Assembly (NCBI RefSeq): GCF_910594005.1
Contig: NC_057819.1
Coordinates: 126,515,669-126,579,668 of the forward strand
Source of the DNA: Cervus elaphus
Lineage: Eukaryota; Chordata; Mammalia; Artiodactyla; Cervidae
Length of the DNA stretch: 64,000 bases
Reading direction: 5' to 3'
This document shows, one piece after another, positions 10,126-21,404 of this stretch; the first letter of the stretch is position 1; every line of letters begins with the position of its first letter. The position numbers and the translations under genes were made by a program. The notes under the pieces were generated by a model. The model did no database searches. It was not told where the DNA came from and saw nothing but the letters and a program-made list of their open reading frames with translations.

Positions 10126-11764
10126 TCATGTCTCTGGGTCTGGGAAGCCACTAGATGGCAGTAAAGACCGAGTTTGGACCCCGTCTAACTGAGAAGGGGT
10201 GGAAGGGAGGACGGAACCCAGAGGAGCCCAGGAAGGAGGGAGCTTGAGTCACCTGTGTTGGTGAGGGACACAGGAAGGGGGACCAGGGCCCAACGCGTGG
10301 GGAGTGTGGGCTGGGAGCCCCATGGTTGGACCCACAGAAGCCTCCTGCTTGGAAGGATGTCCCTTGGGGAGTCTGTCTGGCCTCTCAGTTTTGAAGAAGG
10401 CTGCTTTCCAGAGCCCCAGACCTTCCTCAAGGGGCTTCCAGGACCAGAGGTTGATGGTCAGATGGGGCCCACCTGCGTGTCAGGCCAGGGAGACCCAGAA
10501 AGATGGGGGGGACATCTGAGCAGAGCAGAGGTTGGGAGAAGCCTGGTGTCACCACCTGTCAGCTGGTGACCCAGCCAGCTCACCAAACCTCTCCTCACCG
10601 GGGAACTGGGATCTGGATGGTATCTACCTCGTCTGCTTACATGAGATGGTGCCAGGCACTCAGTCTGGCCCAGAGCACAAGCCACTGTCAGCAACACCAA
10701 CTCTGTCATCCTTGTTGTTCTTAATGGTATAGGGTGACCTCAGAAAGGTGGGATGGGGAAAAAAAGACAAAACCAAACCAAACTTGACTCTTCCACCTGC
10801 ATGGACATTCTGGACATGGAAGCCCAGCTTTGAATGGCATCACAGTCCACCCAGCCTTGTCTTAGACATCTTCCCAGGGTGACCCCTTCCTATGGGTCGC
10901 TCAGGGCATCCGCACAGATATACCTAAACTCCTTGCCGACCATCAGGAGCCACCCCACGTGCCAGGTTCCTGTTGGGTGGGGCCTCTATCTGCCATTATC
11001 TGTGATGGTCAAGGGCGATACAGGAGTTGTGTCCTGGAGGAGCGGCCCGCAAGGGAAAACCAAGGGAGCAAGCCCCAAAGTGGACATCACTCTCAGGGCC
11101 AGGCTCAGAGTGGGAGCCTCGCCTGGAGTCTATTGAGAAAGGATTGAAGTGGGGTGGGAGATCTAAGAGGCCACGTGTGAGAAGGTTCAAGGGCCACTGG
11201 CAGGGGAGAAACTCCAGAGAGTGGTGCCTGCCAGCCTTCAGGTCCTTCTGCTGCTGGTTTGGTGAACGAGGGGAGAGTGCAGACTGGAGCACCTTCACCA
11301 GGCTTGTGGGAATATTTGTTTGGTTCTCTGGAGGGAAGTGGGGGATGCTTATGGGTTGGGCAGGGGCCTGTGTGTCCCTCCCATGACTCCCTCTATGCAG
11401 AGTGTTCGCTGTCCGTAAACAGAGAGAAAAAGTATCAGTAAGTGAAGGTCTCCTGCTGACTTTGAGCATGTATTCTTTATTCACATCACATACATCACAC
11501 AGGATCCTTCCGGATCTGTTAGTTCCTCCAGATCTTTGGGAACCTCTGGAGGATCATCATTTGTCAGTGAGTCTGGCCACATTCTGTCTCCCTGAAATCA
11601 CAGCCATCCTGCAAGATGCTTCTTGGGCTCTTTGGACCTGGTGTTGACAGTGATGAAAAGGCACCAGGGAAGTTTAATGAAGATGTTTTTAGTTCTTAAA
11701 AAATAAATACAACAGTGATAGCTAACATCTGTGGAGGGTGTGTGAAGAACTAAGCATTTTGTGT
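10126..11764. other. Unique GC-moderate sequence, no gene supported
   Basis: About 1.6 kb without recognised repeats. Overlapping frames on both strands reach 162 codons (minus, 10996-11484). The peptides are Pro/Ser-rich, match no family I know, and lack supporting splice or start context. Confidence 0.45.
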
Positions 11765-11770
11765 GCATTG

Positions 11771-11983
11771 ATGTTGCTGTTGTTTAGTTGCTGAGTCGTG
11801 TACGACTCTTTTGCGACCTCATGGACTGTTGCTCCCTAGGCTCCTCTGTCCATGGAATTCTCCAGGCAAGAATACTGGAGTGGGTAGCCATTTCCTTCTC
11901 CAGGGGAATTTTCCCCATCCAGGGATTGAACCCGGGTCTCCTGCATTGCAGGCGAATTCTTTCCCAACTGAGAAACTGGGGAA
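11771..11983 (-). mobile_element. Bov-tA SINE
   Basis: Full-length reverse Bov-tA, from 'cgactcttttgcgacctcat' to 'gaaactggggaagc'. The short duplication GCATTG lies at 11765-11770 and 11984-11989. Confidence 0.88.
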
Positions 11984-13128
11984 GCATTGGTCCCCAAAGA
12001 TGTTCTCCGTCTCCTGGAATCTGTGAATATGCTAGTTTCATGGTGTGCAGTAAGGGGTTAATCTTGCCCAGAGAGAGGTTCCAGAGAGGTCAGCTCTGAG
12101 CCCTTGAAAGGTCCTGCCCGGTCAGTGTTTTATTTACCTGGGCTCCTTGGCCAGCCAGGTAGTCCTTGCTAATGATGTGATTTGGTGGTGGGGGGCAGGG
12201 CTTGGAGAGCTTGGACCATGTGGTATCCGCTTGACTTTTGGAGGGGTTTCAGACTAAAGTCAACCATGTGTCTTCATGACTGAAACCCACTGAAGACTCT
12301 GGGCACCAAAGCACTGGGGAGCATCCCTGGTTGGGAATATTTCATCCGTGTTTTTGCACATTGTTGCCAGGAGAATCAGGAGCTGGTCACACGACTCCCC
12401 TCAAAGAGTACACCTGGAAACTTATGCCTGGTCTCCGTGGGCGCTGCCCTGGGTACCTCTTCCCACCGCTGATTTTAATCTGTGTCCTTTCTCTGCAATA
12501 AACCATAAGTATGAGAATAATAGAGTTTTTCCCCTGCATTCTATGAGTCTTTCTAGTGAATTATCAAAACTGAAGAAGGTCTTGAGGGTTTCCAAACTTT
12601 GGACATGGCAAAAGAGACTTTGCAGTTATAATTAAAGTGAGAAATCTTAAAATAGGGAGATTATTTGGGATGCTTGGCAAGGGGTGGGGAGGTCTAATCT
12701 CATGAACCTTTAAAAGTGGAGACGTTTTTGCAGCTGAAGTCAGAAGAGGAAGCAGAGAGATTTGGAGTGTGGTGGTCCCTCCACCTGCCCTTGGTAGTAG
12801 GAGCCCATGGAAGGCATGAGACAGAATGTCAGCATCTTTTGGGAGCAAAGACTGGCCCCAGCTGACAGCCAGCAAGCAAGGGGGAACCTGGGTCCTACAA
12901 CTTCACAGAACTGAACTTGGCAATTACCCGAATGACCTTGGAGACAGAATCTTCTCAGCACTTGCTGATTACAGCCCAGCCTGGCCGACACCTTGATTTT
13001 GCCCTTGTAAAACCTAGAGCCGAGAGACCAGCAGACCAACTGGACTTCTACCCTGTGAGCTAATTAATTTGTGTTGTTGTAAGCGGCTAAATTTGTGGCA
13101 ATTGGTTACAGCTGCACCAGGAAATTGA
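11984..13128 (+). mobile_element. MaLR-type LTR split by a solo LTR
   Basis: The 5' block (11984-12043: 'ccccaaagatgttctccgtc', 'tgtgaatatgctag') and the 3' block (12604-13128: 'gactttgcagttataattaa' to 'atttgtgttgttgtaagcgg') read as one MLT1-like LTR. The interruption is a 560-bp LTR at 12044-12603. Confidence 0.7.
12044..12603 (+). mobile_element. Solo LTR (retroviral type) inside a MaLR LTR
   Basis: Starts with 'tgtgcagtaa', carries a polyadenylation signal 'caataaac' at about 12496 and a U5-like end. The 5-bp CATGG flanks it (12039-12043 and 12604-12608). The 3' end does not finish in a clean CA, so the boundary may be decayed. Confidence 0.55.
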
Positions 13129-13470
13129 TGCATTCACCCTTCGTGTGTTCTTTCCATTTCTGTTTTCCAGACCAAATTGCCTGATCTCTGGCCCGCTTGC
13201 AGCAGTGTGTCCCATCCTGGGTGTCTCCAGGGTCCGTTGTTCTCATCCCTGGCTCCAAGGTTGAGGCCTGAGTGCTAAAGTTCAAAAGTGCTTCTGAAAT
13301 TTTCAGTATGAAACGGGGTCTTGGAATCTTGGAGGATGAGGCAGGGAAGATGTGTTTGGCTCAACAAAAGCTATTTTGAATTTCAACACAAAGATTCCAA
13401 ATCTAGAAACCTTCTCCAGCACACAGACTGCATGGAAAATTAAAGTTGCTTAAATATAATTATCTAGCTT
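13129..13470. other. Unique sequence
   Basis: No feature recognised. Confidence 0.4.
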
Positions 13471-13471
13471 T

Positions 13472-13800
13472 ATGCTGAGTTACAGAAACCAGACACAAAA
13501 GAGTCCTTTCTCTGTGATTCCACTTCGGTAACATTCTAGAATAGGCAAAACTAATCTATGTGACAGAAATCAGAATAGTGTTAGTCTTTGGGGTGTGAGT
13601 AGGAGCGTAGGGGTTGACTGAGGAAGGACAGGAGGGAACTTTCTGGGGTGACAGAAGTGTTCTAAATTTTGATAGGAGTGTGGGATGCATTGGGATACAT
13701 ATTTTTCAAAAATCCTCCGATTGTGTACTTCAGATATGATCATTTCAATGTATGTAAATTATACTTTGATTGGAGATTAGAAATAAAATTAGAATAATTG
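13472..13800 (+). mobile_element. Ancient L1 3'-UTR fragment
   Basis: Matches the mammalian L1M 3' region: 'ccagacacaaaagagtcctt', 'aggcaaaactaatctatgtg', 'tgtatgtaaattatac'. Confidence 0.7.
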
Positions 13801-13976
13801 CTTAGAAAAATAATTGAGTAATGCAAATAAGCCTTTATCATTTGAAGGAAAGGAACTACAGCCTTGAAGATAAAAAGGACTTCTTTCTAGAACTTTGTGC
13901 ATGTGACCCCTACCCCATTTTTAAATTTTATTTTAAAAGGCCTTAAAAATTGTGTTGGTCTCCTTTGCTGCATGGA

Positions 13977-14194
13977 CTTCAAACTACATGTGTGTGTTAG
14001 TAGCTCAACCATGTCCAACTCTTTGCAACCCCATGAACTGTAGCCCACCAGGCTCCTCTGTCCATGGGATTCTCCAGGCAAGAATACTGGAGTGGGTTGC
14101 CATTTCCTCCTCCAGGAGATCTTCCCGACCCAGGGATCGAATCCAGGTCTCCTGCATTTCAGGGATATTCTTCTCTGTCTGAGCCACTGGGGAA
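13977..14194 (-). mobile_element. Bov-tA SINE
   Basis: Full-length reverse Bov-tA. GCTGCATGGA at 13967-13976 and 14195-14204 is an exact 10-bp duplication. Confidence 0.92.
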
Positions 14195-14225
14195 GCTGCA
14201 TGGAATGCAATAAATCTCATTTTAG

Positions 14226-14478
14226 TTTACTTATTTTAAAACATTTATTTTTGGTGGTGCTGGGTCTTCATTGCTTTTCATGTGTTTTCTCTCATTGCGG
14301 TGCGAGGGCTTCTCATTGAGGTGGCTTCTCTCGTTGCTGAGCATGGACCCTAGGTGATGTTGTGGTGTGTGGGCTCAGTCAGCCAGCAACACGTGGGATC
14401 CTCCCAGACCAGGAATAGAACCAGTGTCCCTTGCATTGCTAGGCAGATTCTTAACCACTGAACCACCAACAGAGCCCT
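14226..14478 (-). mobile_element. CHR-type SINE, longer form
   Basis: A reverse CHR with its tRNA-unrelated body ('gctgggtcttcattgctttt', 'gtgtgggctcagtcag') and head. AAATCTCATTTTAG flanks it exactly (14212-14225 and 14479-14492). Confidence 0.93.
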
Positions 14479-14492
14479 AAATCTCATTTTAG

Positions 14493-14906
14493 ATTTTATC
14501 AATCTAAAACACCCTTCAACAAGCAAACTTGGCTCTGAAGTTCAGTGGTGTTGGGCAGACACTGGTCTATTTCTGCTGTTCTCCATCCACATGGGTTCTA
14601 ATTGTATAGGAAGGTCATCAGTGTGTGACAGGCTGGGAAAGGACGGGGATTCTGGTGTTGGGTTTAGTCTGCCCGAAGTAGGGAATGGAGCACAGGGCCT
14701 GGAGGTGCCCGTCAGATGGGCTCCAGGCCCATCCTCAGCCCCACCTGCATTTGTATCCAGGAGAAGCTGTGAGTGTCTTAACTGAGTGTGCTGAGAAAAC
14801 ATTCCCTTGGGCACTGAGGTGTGACTGTTCTATTCTACATCCCCTAGACTTGGTCTGGCCTTGAGATTTGCTTTGGCCAACAGAATGTGGCAGAGGTGGC
14901 ACGTGA
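14493..14906. other. Unique sequence
   Basis: 'tttggccaacagaatgtggc' near 14874 resembles an old dispersed repeat that I cannot name. No exon recognised. Confidence 0.4.
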
Positions 14907-15119
14907 AGGGTGCTGTGTGCTCAGTCACGTCTGACTCTTTGTGACCCCACAGACCGCAGCCTGCCAGGCTCCTCTGTCCGTGGAATCTCCCACGGACAAG
15001 AATACTGGAGCACATTGCAATTTCCTACTCCAGGGGAATCTTCCTGCCCCAGAGATTGAACTTGTGTCTCCTGCATCGGCAGGTAGGTTCTTTACTGCTG
15101 CACTGTCTGGGAAGCCCCA
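14907..15119 (-). mobile_element. Bov-tA SINE
   Basis: Full-length reverse Bov-tA. TGGCACGTGA (14897-14906) and TGGCATGTGA (15120-15129) flank it with one mismatch. Confidence 0.92.
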
Positions 15120-15169
15120 TGGCATGTGATGAGTTTTGGCAAACCATGCACTTTGAGGGGACCATGCTT

Positions 15170-15800
15170 CAAAAGACTGTCCTCAATTCAGATACCAGCT
15201 ACAAGTACTGGGTGCTAGGATCACACTCACTTCACACCAGCTGGTTGTGAATTTGGGGTTCCCCACAACCACCTTCAGGTTGGACAACTCACTTGGAAAG
15301 ACTCACAGAGCTCAAGAAGGTGCTGTATTTACTATTACAGTAGTATTTCAGCGGGTGGATGCAAATTAGAACCAACCAAAGGGCAAGGTGAAGGGCAGAC
15401 CGGGGTTCAAACACGAAGCTTCCCATCATCCTCCCCATGGACAGTGTTACCATCTCCCAGTTACAATATGTGACAGTACTCGAATCTTGCCAACCAGGGA
15501 AGCTCACGCCACCACAGTGTCCAGAGTTTTTACTGGGGTTCAATCACATACTGCTACACGGCTGATCTTCCGTTTTGTTTCTTTAGAAGTTGCAACTGAT
15601 GTGGCATATCCCAAGACCCCTTCATAAATCACATTGTTTTAAATTCTAGGGAATTTGCCATCAGGCAAAACATGGCAGCAGCCTATACATCATCTTCCAG
15701 TAGCTGAGGGCAGAGGCCACACCTCCCTTTGGTTAATATTAATCCTTCACTCAGACATCATATAATTTCCAAGCCTAGACCTTAAGAGACCTTGCGGCTT
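15170..15800 (-). mobile_element. Possible ancient ERVL-type LTR, antisense
   Basis: 'aaagactcacagagctcaag', 'gccaaccagggaagctcacg' and 'tttttactggggttcaatca' recall a degraded mammalian ERVL-class LTR in reverse orientation. Ends are not defined. No coding remnant seen. Confidence 0.4.
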
Positions 15801-15830
15801 CCACTGGTGCCCTCTTGGAAAACCCCTTGC

Positions 15831-15945
15831 TGTTGTTCGTTGTTCAGCTGCTGACTTTGTGACCCCGTGGCCTGCAGCACACCAGGCTTCCATGTCCTTC
15901 ACTATCTGCTGGAGTTTGCTCAAACAAGTCCATTGAGTCAGTGGA
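15831..15945 (-). mobile_element. BovB 3'-end fragment
   Basis: A short antisense BovB terminus: 'tgactttgtgaccccgtggc' through 'ggagtttgctcaaacaagtc'. Confidence 0.8.
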
Positions 15946-15959
15946 CATGAAAATCCCTG

Positions 15960-16445
15960 AACCTTGTGAGAAAGCCCAGACTAGTCTCCTTGAGGGTGGG
16001 ATGCCCCAAGGAGGGAGATGTCACCTGACAGCCAGGGCCGACCTCTCAACAAGAGTACATGAAGGCCAGCAGGCTGTCCAGCCTCAGAGTCACCAGATGA
16101 TTGCAGCCATGTAAGTAGAACTAGGCTAGGTTGCCAGATAAAATACAGGATTCCATTATATTTGGGTTTTATATAAACAGTGAATGCTTTGTGTAGCATA
16201 AATGGTTGCTTGAGACATATTCTGAAAAATTATTTGTGGCTTCTTTGAAATTAACATTTAACAGTGCATCATGTATTTTTATTTGCCAGATCTGACCATC
16301 CTACCATGAGGGAGATTGTAAAATATCTGTCCAGTGGCGCCCAGCCTGTTGACTCAGGGAGTTATGAGCAAATAAGAGTCTTGTTTTAAGCCCCTAAGTT
16401 TTGGGGTGCTTTGTTTCACAGCAGTAGATAATAGATGTGACATCC
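15960..16445 (+). mobile_element. Ancient LTR relic interrupted by a palindromic DNA element
   Basis: The 3' part ('cttgttttaagcccctaagt', 'tttcacagcagtagataata') matches the terminal region shared by several old MaLR/MER LTRs. A palindromic element sits at 16128-16302. Confidence 0.5.
16128..16302. mobile_element. Palindromic DNA-transposon relic
   Basis: About 175 bp whose ends are imperfect inverted repeats: 'ggttgccagataaaatacag' on the left and the reverse complement of 'atttttatttgccagatctg' on the right. It resembles an old non-autonomous mammalian DNA element. The family is not named here. Confidence 0.5.
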
Positions 16446-16455
16446 CCAATAGTGA

Positions 16456-16880
16456 ATCTGAAACAGGGCTCTCAAATTTCTCTGGGCATTAGAACCACCC
16501 AGAGAGGCTGTCAGCAAGAAGTTTGGGTGGGTGGCGGGGAACCTAATAGCATTTCCGGTTTAACCTATATAGAATGTTTTTAATGTAAAAGCAAGGGTTT
16601 TTCATTTTGTAAAATTGTAGACATCTTTACTTGGAAAATTTGTTTCCTTAGGACATTACATTAGATACTGTTAAGGTCATCTTCTGTTGAGCAGTGATTA
16701 AACCATAGTAGTTATACGAGCTAATAACAAATAGTTTTAAAAATGCACTTTGCTGAGGCCCACCCCCAGAGTTTCTGATTCAGTGGTTCTGGGTTGGAGT
16801 CCGATAATCTTTATTTCTGATAAGTTCTCTGATGAAACTGATGTCGCTGGTCTAGGGTCCATACTTTGAGAAGCAGGGGT
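16456..16880. mobile_element. hAT/MER-like DNA repeat, interrupted
   Basis: 'gggctctcaaatttctctgg' at the left and 'gcccacccccagagtttctg' plus 'tactttgagaagcaggggtc' at the right fit the two ends of a common 'agtggttctcaa'-type element. The middle (about 16540-16745) is AT-rich and unassigned. Confidence 0.45.
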
Positions 16881-16884
16881 CAAT

Positions 16885-17100
16885 TTGACTCAAGGCTCAG
16901 TGGTAAAGAATCCACCTGCCAATCCGGGAGATGCAGGTTCGATCCCTGGGAAAGGGAAGATTCCCTGGAAAAGGAAATGGCAACCCACTCCAGTATTCTT
17001 GCCTGGGAAATCCCGTGGATGGAGGAGCCTGGTGGGCTACAGTACATGGGACTGCAAAAGAGTCAGGCACAACTCAGAGACTAAACAATAACAATAATAG
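16885..17100 (+). mobile_element. Bov-tA SINE
   Basis: tRNA-like head 'ggctcagtggtaaagaatcc', B box 'ggttcgatccc' and Bov-A body, ending in an A-rich 'aacaataacaataatag' tail. Confidence 0.9.
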
Positions 17101-17468
17101 TTTCACGGCCAGTGATTGGTTCAGGAATGACCATGTGACGCCATTCTGACCAATGAGTGCTGAGAGAAAGTCTGCTGAAGAACTTCTAGGAAAGACCTTC
17201 ACAGCGCTTTTCTTCCTTTGGATGATGTTCTCTGAATTCAACGTCTGGAGCTGGCTCAGCCATCTGGCAGCCCTGAAGGGAGCCAGCCTGGGGCCCTGGC
17301 CAACACCCTGGGGAAGGCAGAGCAGGGAGACAGAGAAGCTGGGTCCTTGTGTCCCTGCTGATCAGCTGACAGAGGCCTGCTCCCTGCCGCTCCCCAACAG
17401 CTCCTGCTCCGGAGACAGCAAACTTCTTACCAGTAAAACCAGATTGATTCAGGGTCTCTATCACCCCA
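17101..17468. other. Probable ancient repeat, family unknown
   Basis: 'gtgattggttcaggaatgac' and 'ctgaccaatgagtgctgaga' recall an old dispersed mammalian element. Frames present are short. Confidence 0.35.
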
Positions 17469-17478
17469 GCTAAAAGTG

Positions 17479-17690
17479 TGTGTGTGTTAGCCACTCAGTC
17501 ATGTCTGACTCTTTGCAACCCCATGGACTGTAGCCCGCCGGGCTCCTCTGTCCATGGGATTTTCCAGGCAAGAATACTGGAGTGGGTTGCCATTCCCCTC
17601 TCCAGGGGATCTTCCCAACCAAGGAATCGAACTCAGGTCTCCAGCATTGCAGGCAGATTCTTTACTCTCTGAGCCACCAGGGAAGTCACT
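17479..17690 (-). mobile_element. Bov-tA SINE
   Basis: Full-length reverse Bov-tA preceded by a short GT run. AGCTAAAAGT flanks it exactly at 17469-17478 and 17691-17700. Confidence 0.93.
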
Positions 17691-17700
17691 AGCTAAAAGT

Positions 17701-18235
17701 ACCTAAACCAATTTACCAATAGGCGATTGCCAAATGCCATGACAGATGCTAGAATGGGAATAGACTCAGAACCTACCTAACGCAGCTCCCTTAGGGGCTT
17801 TTTGAAGCTTTTCATGGTGATGCTGGGGTGCAGATGCTGGGATGTGAGATTGGGAGAGGACACTAACCTTTCTCCTTGTGCCCAAGTTTCAAGGTTAGGG
17901 CATCAAGGTAAAGGGACCGTTTGACAGCCGATGTCAGGATTGCCACGTGCGTCACTGATACTCAACTCTATTTGGGGGGAGGAGAGCTGGTGAGGGGAAC
18001 TCTGCAAGCTCTTCTCAGCTTCCCTGGAGTGGGGTGGAGGTAGTGGGGCTGCTTCCTAAAAAATTTCATGTGGGGAGGCTACTTTACAGTCTTCAAGGAG
18101 AATTAAAAGGGATTTACGCTCCTGGGTTTGGCTAAAGGAGACAAATAAGCCCTCGGTTATTGGATTAGCATCACAGAGGCCGCGACTGATTCAACTTTCC
18201 TTTTGGGTGCTTCGTGAGCAGGACAGTAGAATCTC
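17701..18235. other. Unique sequence
   Basis: No repeat or exon recognised. Confidence 0.4.
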
Positions 18236-18276
18236 AGAAATCCTTGGGGAAAAAAAAAAAAAAAAGAAGTCCTTGG
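18236..18276 (+). mobile_element. Poly(A)-only retroinsertion
   Basis: AGAAATCCTTGG (18236-18247) and AGAAGTCCTTGG (18265-18276) match at 11 of 12 positions and enclose only 'gg' plus a run of A. This is the second such footprint in the window, and in plus orientation. Confidence 0.5.
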
Positions 18277-18640
18277 CCACTGTCCAAACCCTGCCTTGGG
18301 GCTGCTAAAGCCTTTTGTCTCTTTGGGGCATGGTCTAAAAATAAAAAATAAAGTCCAAAGTCCTCAGCACAAACCATTTAGATGCCACATTGTGACTGAT
18401 GTCCTTTTTCTGGCAAATAGAGTTCCCATAACAAAGCAAAGGAAGAAGGGAGAACCGGATATGGAGCTAGAGCCTACAAGCCAACTTGAGGCTCAGTCCT
18501 TTAAGGTCAGAGCTTCCTCAGCAGGGCTCTGGGAAGTGGGCAAAACAGAAAGTCATCTGTGACCATAAAGGTAATTTGTGTGAAAGCCAGACTTGGAAGG
18601 AGTCATTGGTATGACTTCTTTAAAAAAAGAAAATGGAGTT
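18277..18640. other. Unique sequence
   Basis: An 88-codon frame (18296-18562) resembles no known protein. No repeat recognised. Confidence 0.4.
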
Positions 18641-18854
18641 AAGGTTTTCCTGGTTGTCCAGTGGTTAAGAATCCGCCTGCAGTGTACATAGGTTCGATCC
18701 CTGGTCCAGGAGGATCCCACATGCTGCAGAGCAACTAAGCCCGTGTGCCTAAACTAGAGAGTCTGTACTCTGCAAAGAAAGATCTCGAATGACACCACAA
18801 AGATCTTGTGTGCCAAAACTAAGACTTGATGCAGCCAAATAAATAAATATCAAC
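18641..18854 (+). mobile_element. CHR-type SINE
   Basis: Head 'ttttcctggttgtccagtgg', B box 'ggttcgatccc', body, and an (AAAT)n tail at about 18836-18850. 'aaagaaaat' occurs at 18626-18634 and 18855-18863. Confidence 0.85.
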
Positions 18855-18861
18855 AAAGAAA

Positions 18862-18970
18862 ATATTAGGAGGATTAAATGAGCTAATGCGTCTTAAAGAC
18901 TTACAACAGAGCTTGTTGCATTTGTAGTACGTGCTATATAGGTATTTGCTGTAATTGTGACTTCTGCTTA
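18862..18970 (+). mobile_element. MIR SINE 3' part
   Basis: 'aggattaaatgagctaatgc' and 'gtacgtgctatataggtatt' match the MIR 3' half. Confidence 0.7.
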
Positions 18971-20157
18971 TAATCAGATACTTTTTTAAAGAAAACTACT
19001 TCCTTCTTTCTTTCCTCAGGATTGGCGCATGTGCTGTGAAAGGGTTGTGGGTGGGGAGGGTCTAGTGGGGATGGCAGGGGCTGGCTCCATGGATGTGACG
19101 AGAAAGACAGCTTCTCATCCCTGGCGGTTGTCCCTGGTGGAGCCCGAGGGCAAGAATCCACCCCGGCCACAGAGATCCTCATCTGATCTAGAAATTCTGC
19201 GAAGAGGCTTTCAACGTGTTGTCAACAGATTGTTGCTAGGAAAGGTATAGCATAGCATCTGACCTGAGCCAAGGTGACACCTGAGGATGGGGTTAGTCCC
19301 AGGGGAGGTGCCGTTTTCAGGTATTCAGGGAGCTCTGCCCATGAAAAGCACCCCGATACAGGGTTCCTCCCCTACCACCTAGGGCCCTGGGGAGGAGTAG
19401 GAGAGTCAGCGGGGGACAGGAAGGCGGTGCTTGTACCCCCTGCCTCCCACCCCCGTTCAGGTACCAGGAAGGCACCTGGATGCCAGGCGTCCAGACGCTG
19501 TGCCGCTGTGGCTTTGCCACAAGGGGGAGCGTCAAGCACCACAAGGAGCTTCCATGCGCCGCCTGTAAAAGAAAAAGCAAAACCGTTAGCATCTTCTCAT
19601 GGCGAGGGGCTTTAGACGCAGTGGGTCATTCCTAAGCCAGGTGGTGCAGACAAGGCAAATGAGGAGCTGAGGGGCGTTTGGAGTAATTTCCCTGCCTGGC
19701 CTGCGGGCAGGGCCTGAAGGTGGAAGCGTGGCCTTCTGTAAAGATACTCAGTCTCCCTGAGAGAGGCTGATCTGGGCAGGTGCAGGAGGCTGGGAGGCAG
19801 GAGGCAGAGATGTGGGCATCCAAAGGGGTCCCAGAGGGTCGGGGGGGTGGGGGTCAGAGCCCACCGCTCCTGGGCAAACAGTCTGGCTGCTGCAGCTTCT
19901 GGGGTTAACAGAGAACTTGGGCCCCAAAGGTCTGCTGAGAGCTGAGGCCTGTCTGCTGGGGTCTCCAGAGCCTTCTGCCATGCAGCGGCTAAATATCACA
20001 GTACTGACAGATGCCTGGGCCTGTGGGTATCGTGGGTGCTCTGATTGCCCACAGGATGCCAGCTGGTATCCAGGGTGGAATGTTTCTGCCAGGGCTTTCC
20101 GAGGTGAAACTCAATCTCACCCCTGCTATTAGGTCCCAGGCCTCCGGCCCAGAGCTT
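18971..20157. other. Unique GC-moderate sequence, no gene supported
   Basis: About 1.2 kb. Overlapping frames of up to 113 codons occur on both strands with no recognisable domain. Confidence 0.4.
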
Positions 20158-20212
20158 GTAAACACACATGCACACGCATACACACTCCTGCACACACATA
20201 TACACACACATG
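20158..20212. repeat. Interrupted (CA)n microsatellite
   Basis: CA/TACA-rich tract ('acacatgcacacgcatacac'), directly followed by a Bov-tA that may have inserted into it. Confidence 0.85.
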
Positions 20213-20424
20213 GGCTTCCCAGGTGGCACTAGTGGTAAAGAACCCCCCTGCCAATGCAGGAGATGTTAAGAGACGTGGGTTCGATCCCGGGGTGGGGAAG
20301 ATCCCCTGGAGGAGGGCATGGCAACCCACTCCCGTATTCTTGCCTGGGGAATCCCGAGCGCAGAGGGTTACAGTCCACAGGGTCTCAAAGAGTCGGACAC
20401 GACCGAAGCGGCTTAGCACGAGCA
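20211..20424 (+). mobile_element. Bov-tA SINE
   Basis: Head 'tgggcttcccaggtggcact', an inserted 'gttaagagacgt' variant before the B box, and Bov-A body ending 'gagtcggacacgaccgaag'. Both sides are CA-rich, so the duplication cannot be placed exactly. Confidence 0.9.
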
Positions 20425-21148
20425 CACACAGACACACCTCTACCGCCTGGAGATGATGTGCTGAGACAGGCCAAGACGAACAGAAAAATGTAGAGGCTGA
20501 TAGAAGCCAAACCTCCAGGCTGCTGGCTACCTATAAACAGCTCCCCTGAGTCGTGACTGAGGCAGAAACCCAGTGATTTGCTTGCTGACATCCCATGGAC
20601 GTGCCACTAATGTCATTTGCTTCTAAGTGGGGCCGGCTGTGCTTTTCTGGTGATTCAGCACCGGTGCGGGGAGCGGGGAGCTGGGCAGGGAAGGGGCCGA
20701 CCTGCGCTGGGCCAGGCTGAACTGGCTGGAGATTCCAGCCCCCCACCCCCCTGCGCCGACCCCCTGAGATGTCGGAGAGGCAGGGTGCCGGTCCCCTTCA
20801 GCTGGCTGCAGAACTGTGACCTCAGCCTGGCCCTGCTCTGTACATGACCTTTCGACCTTGACCATGGAGCTAGGAGTTTCCTGTTTCTGCCCTGGGTGCT
20901 CTGGGGGCCACCCCCACCCCCGCTCACAGAGTGAGGAGCTGCTAGGCTGACCAGCATCTTGGGCGCGGGCTTTAGAGAACAGCCTCCTCTGGCTTCTGGC
21001 TGAAGGGCTTCCCAAGCTGGCTTCCGCTGTCCCCTTCTGCGTCTGAACCACCCCCTGCACCGCCTGTCTCTCCTGCCCCTTCCGGCCGCCCGAATTCCTT
21101 CCATTCTCTGATCCCTCAGAGTCCTGTCCTCAACTCCGCAAACTTTTT
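20425..21148. other. GC-rich unique sequence
   Basis: A minus-strand frame of 179 codons (20655-21194) is low in information, rich in Arg/Gly/Pro/Ser, and runs into the adjacent SINE. I do not accept it as a gene. Confidence 0.45.
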
Positions 21149-21404
21149 TTTTAAGGTATGTCTTTTTAAAATAATTAAGTAATTTTTGCTGCACTGGGTC
21201 TTCGTTGCTGCGCTCGGGCTTTCTCTAGTTGCTGTGGCTTCTCTCGTTGCAGAGCACGGGCTCTGGGGTGTGCGGGCTCAGTCATTGTGGCATGTGGGCC
21301 CAGTTGGCCCGAGGCCTGTGGGATCTTTCCAGACCAGGGCTCGAACCCGTGTGCCCTGAACTGGCAGGCAGATTCTTAGCCATCGGACCACTAGGAAAGT
21401 CCCA
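21149..21404 (-). mobile_element. CHR-type SINE, longer form
   Basis: Reverse CHR with body ('gctgcactgggtcttcgttg', 'gtgtgcgggctcagtcattg') and head ending 'ccactaggaaagtccc'. Confidence 0.88.

Noticed and set aside
10996..11484. 162-codon minus-strand frame
   Set aside because: Overlaps plus-strand frames of similar length; no domain, no splice context.
20655..21194. 179-codon minus-strand frame
   Set aside because: Low-complexity Arg/Gly/Pro/Ser composition, and its start lies inside a CHR SINE.
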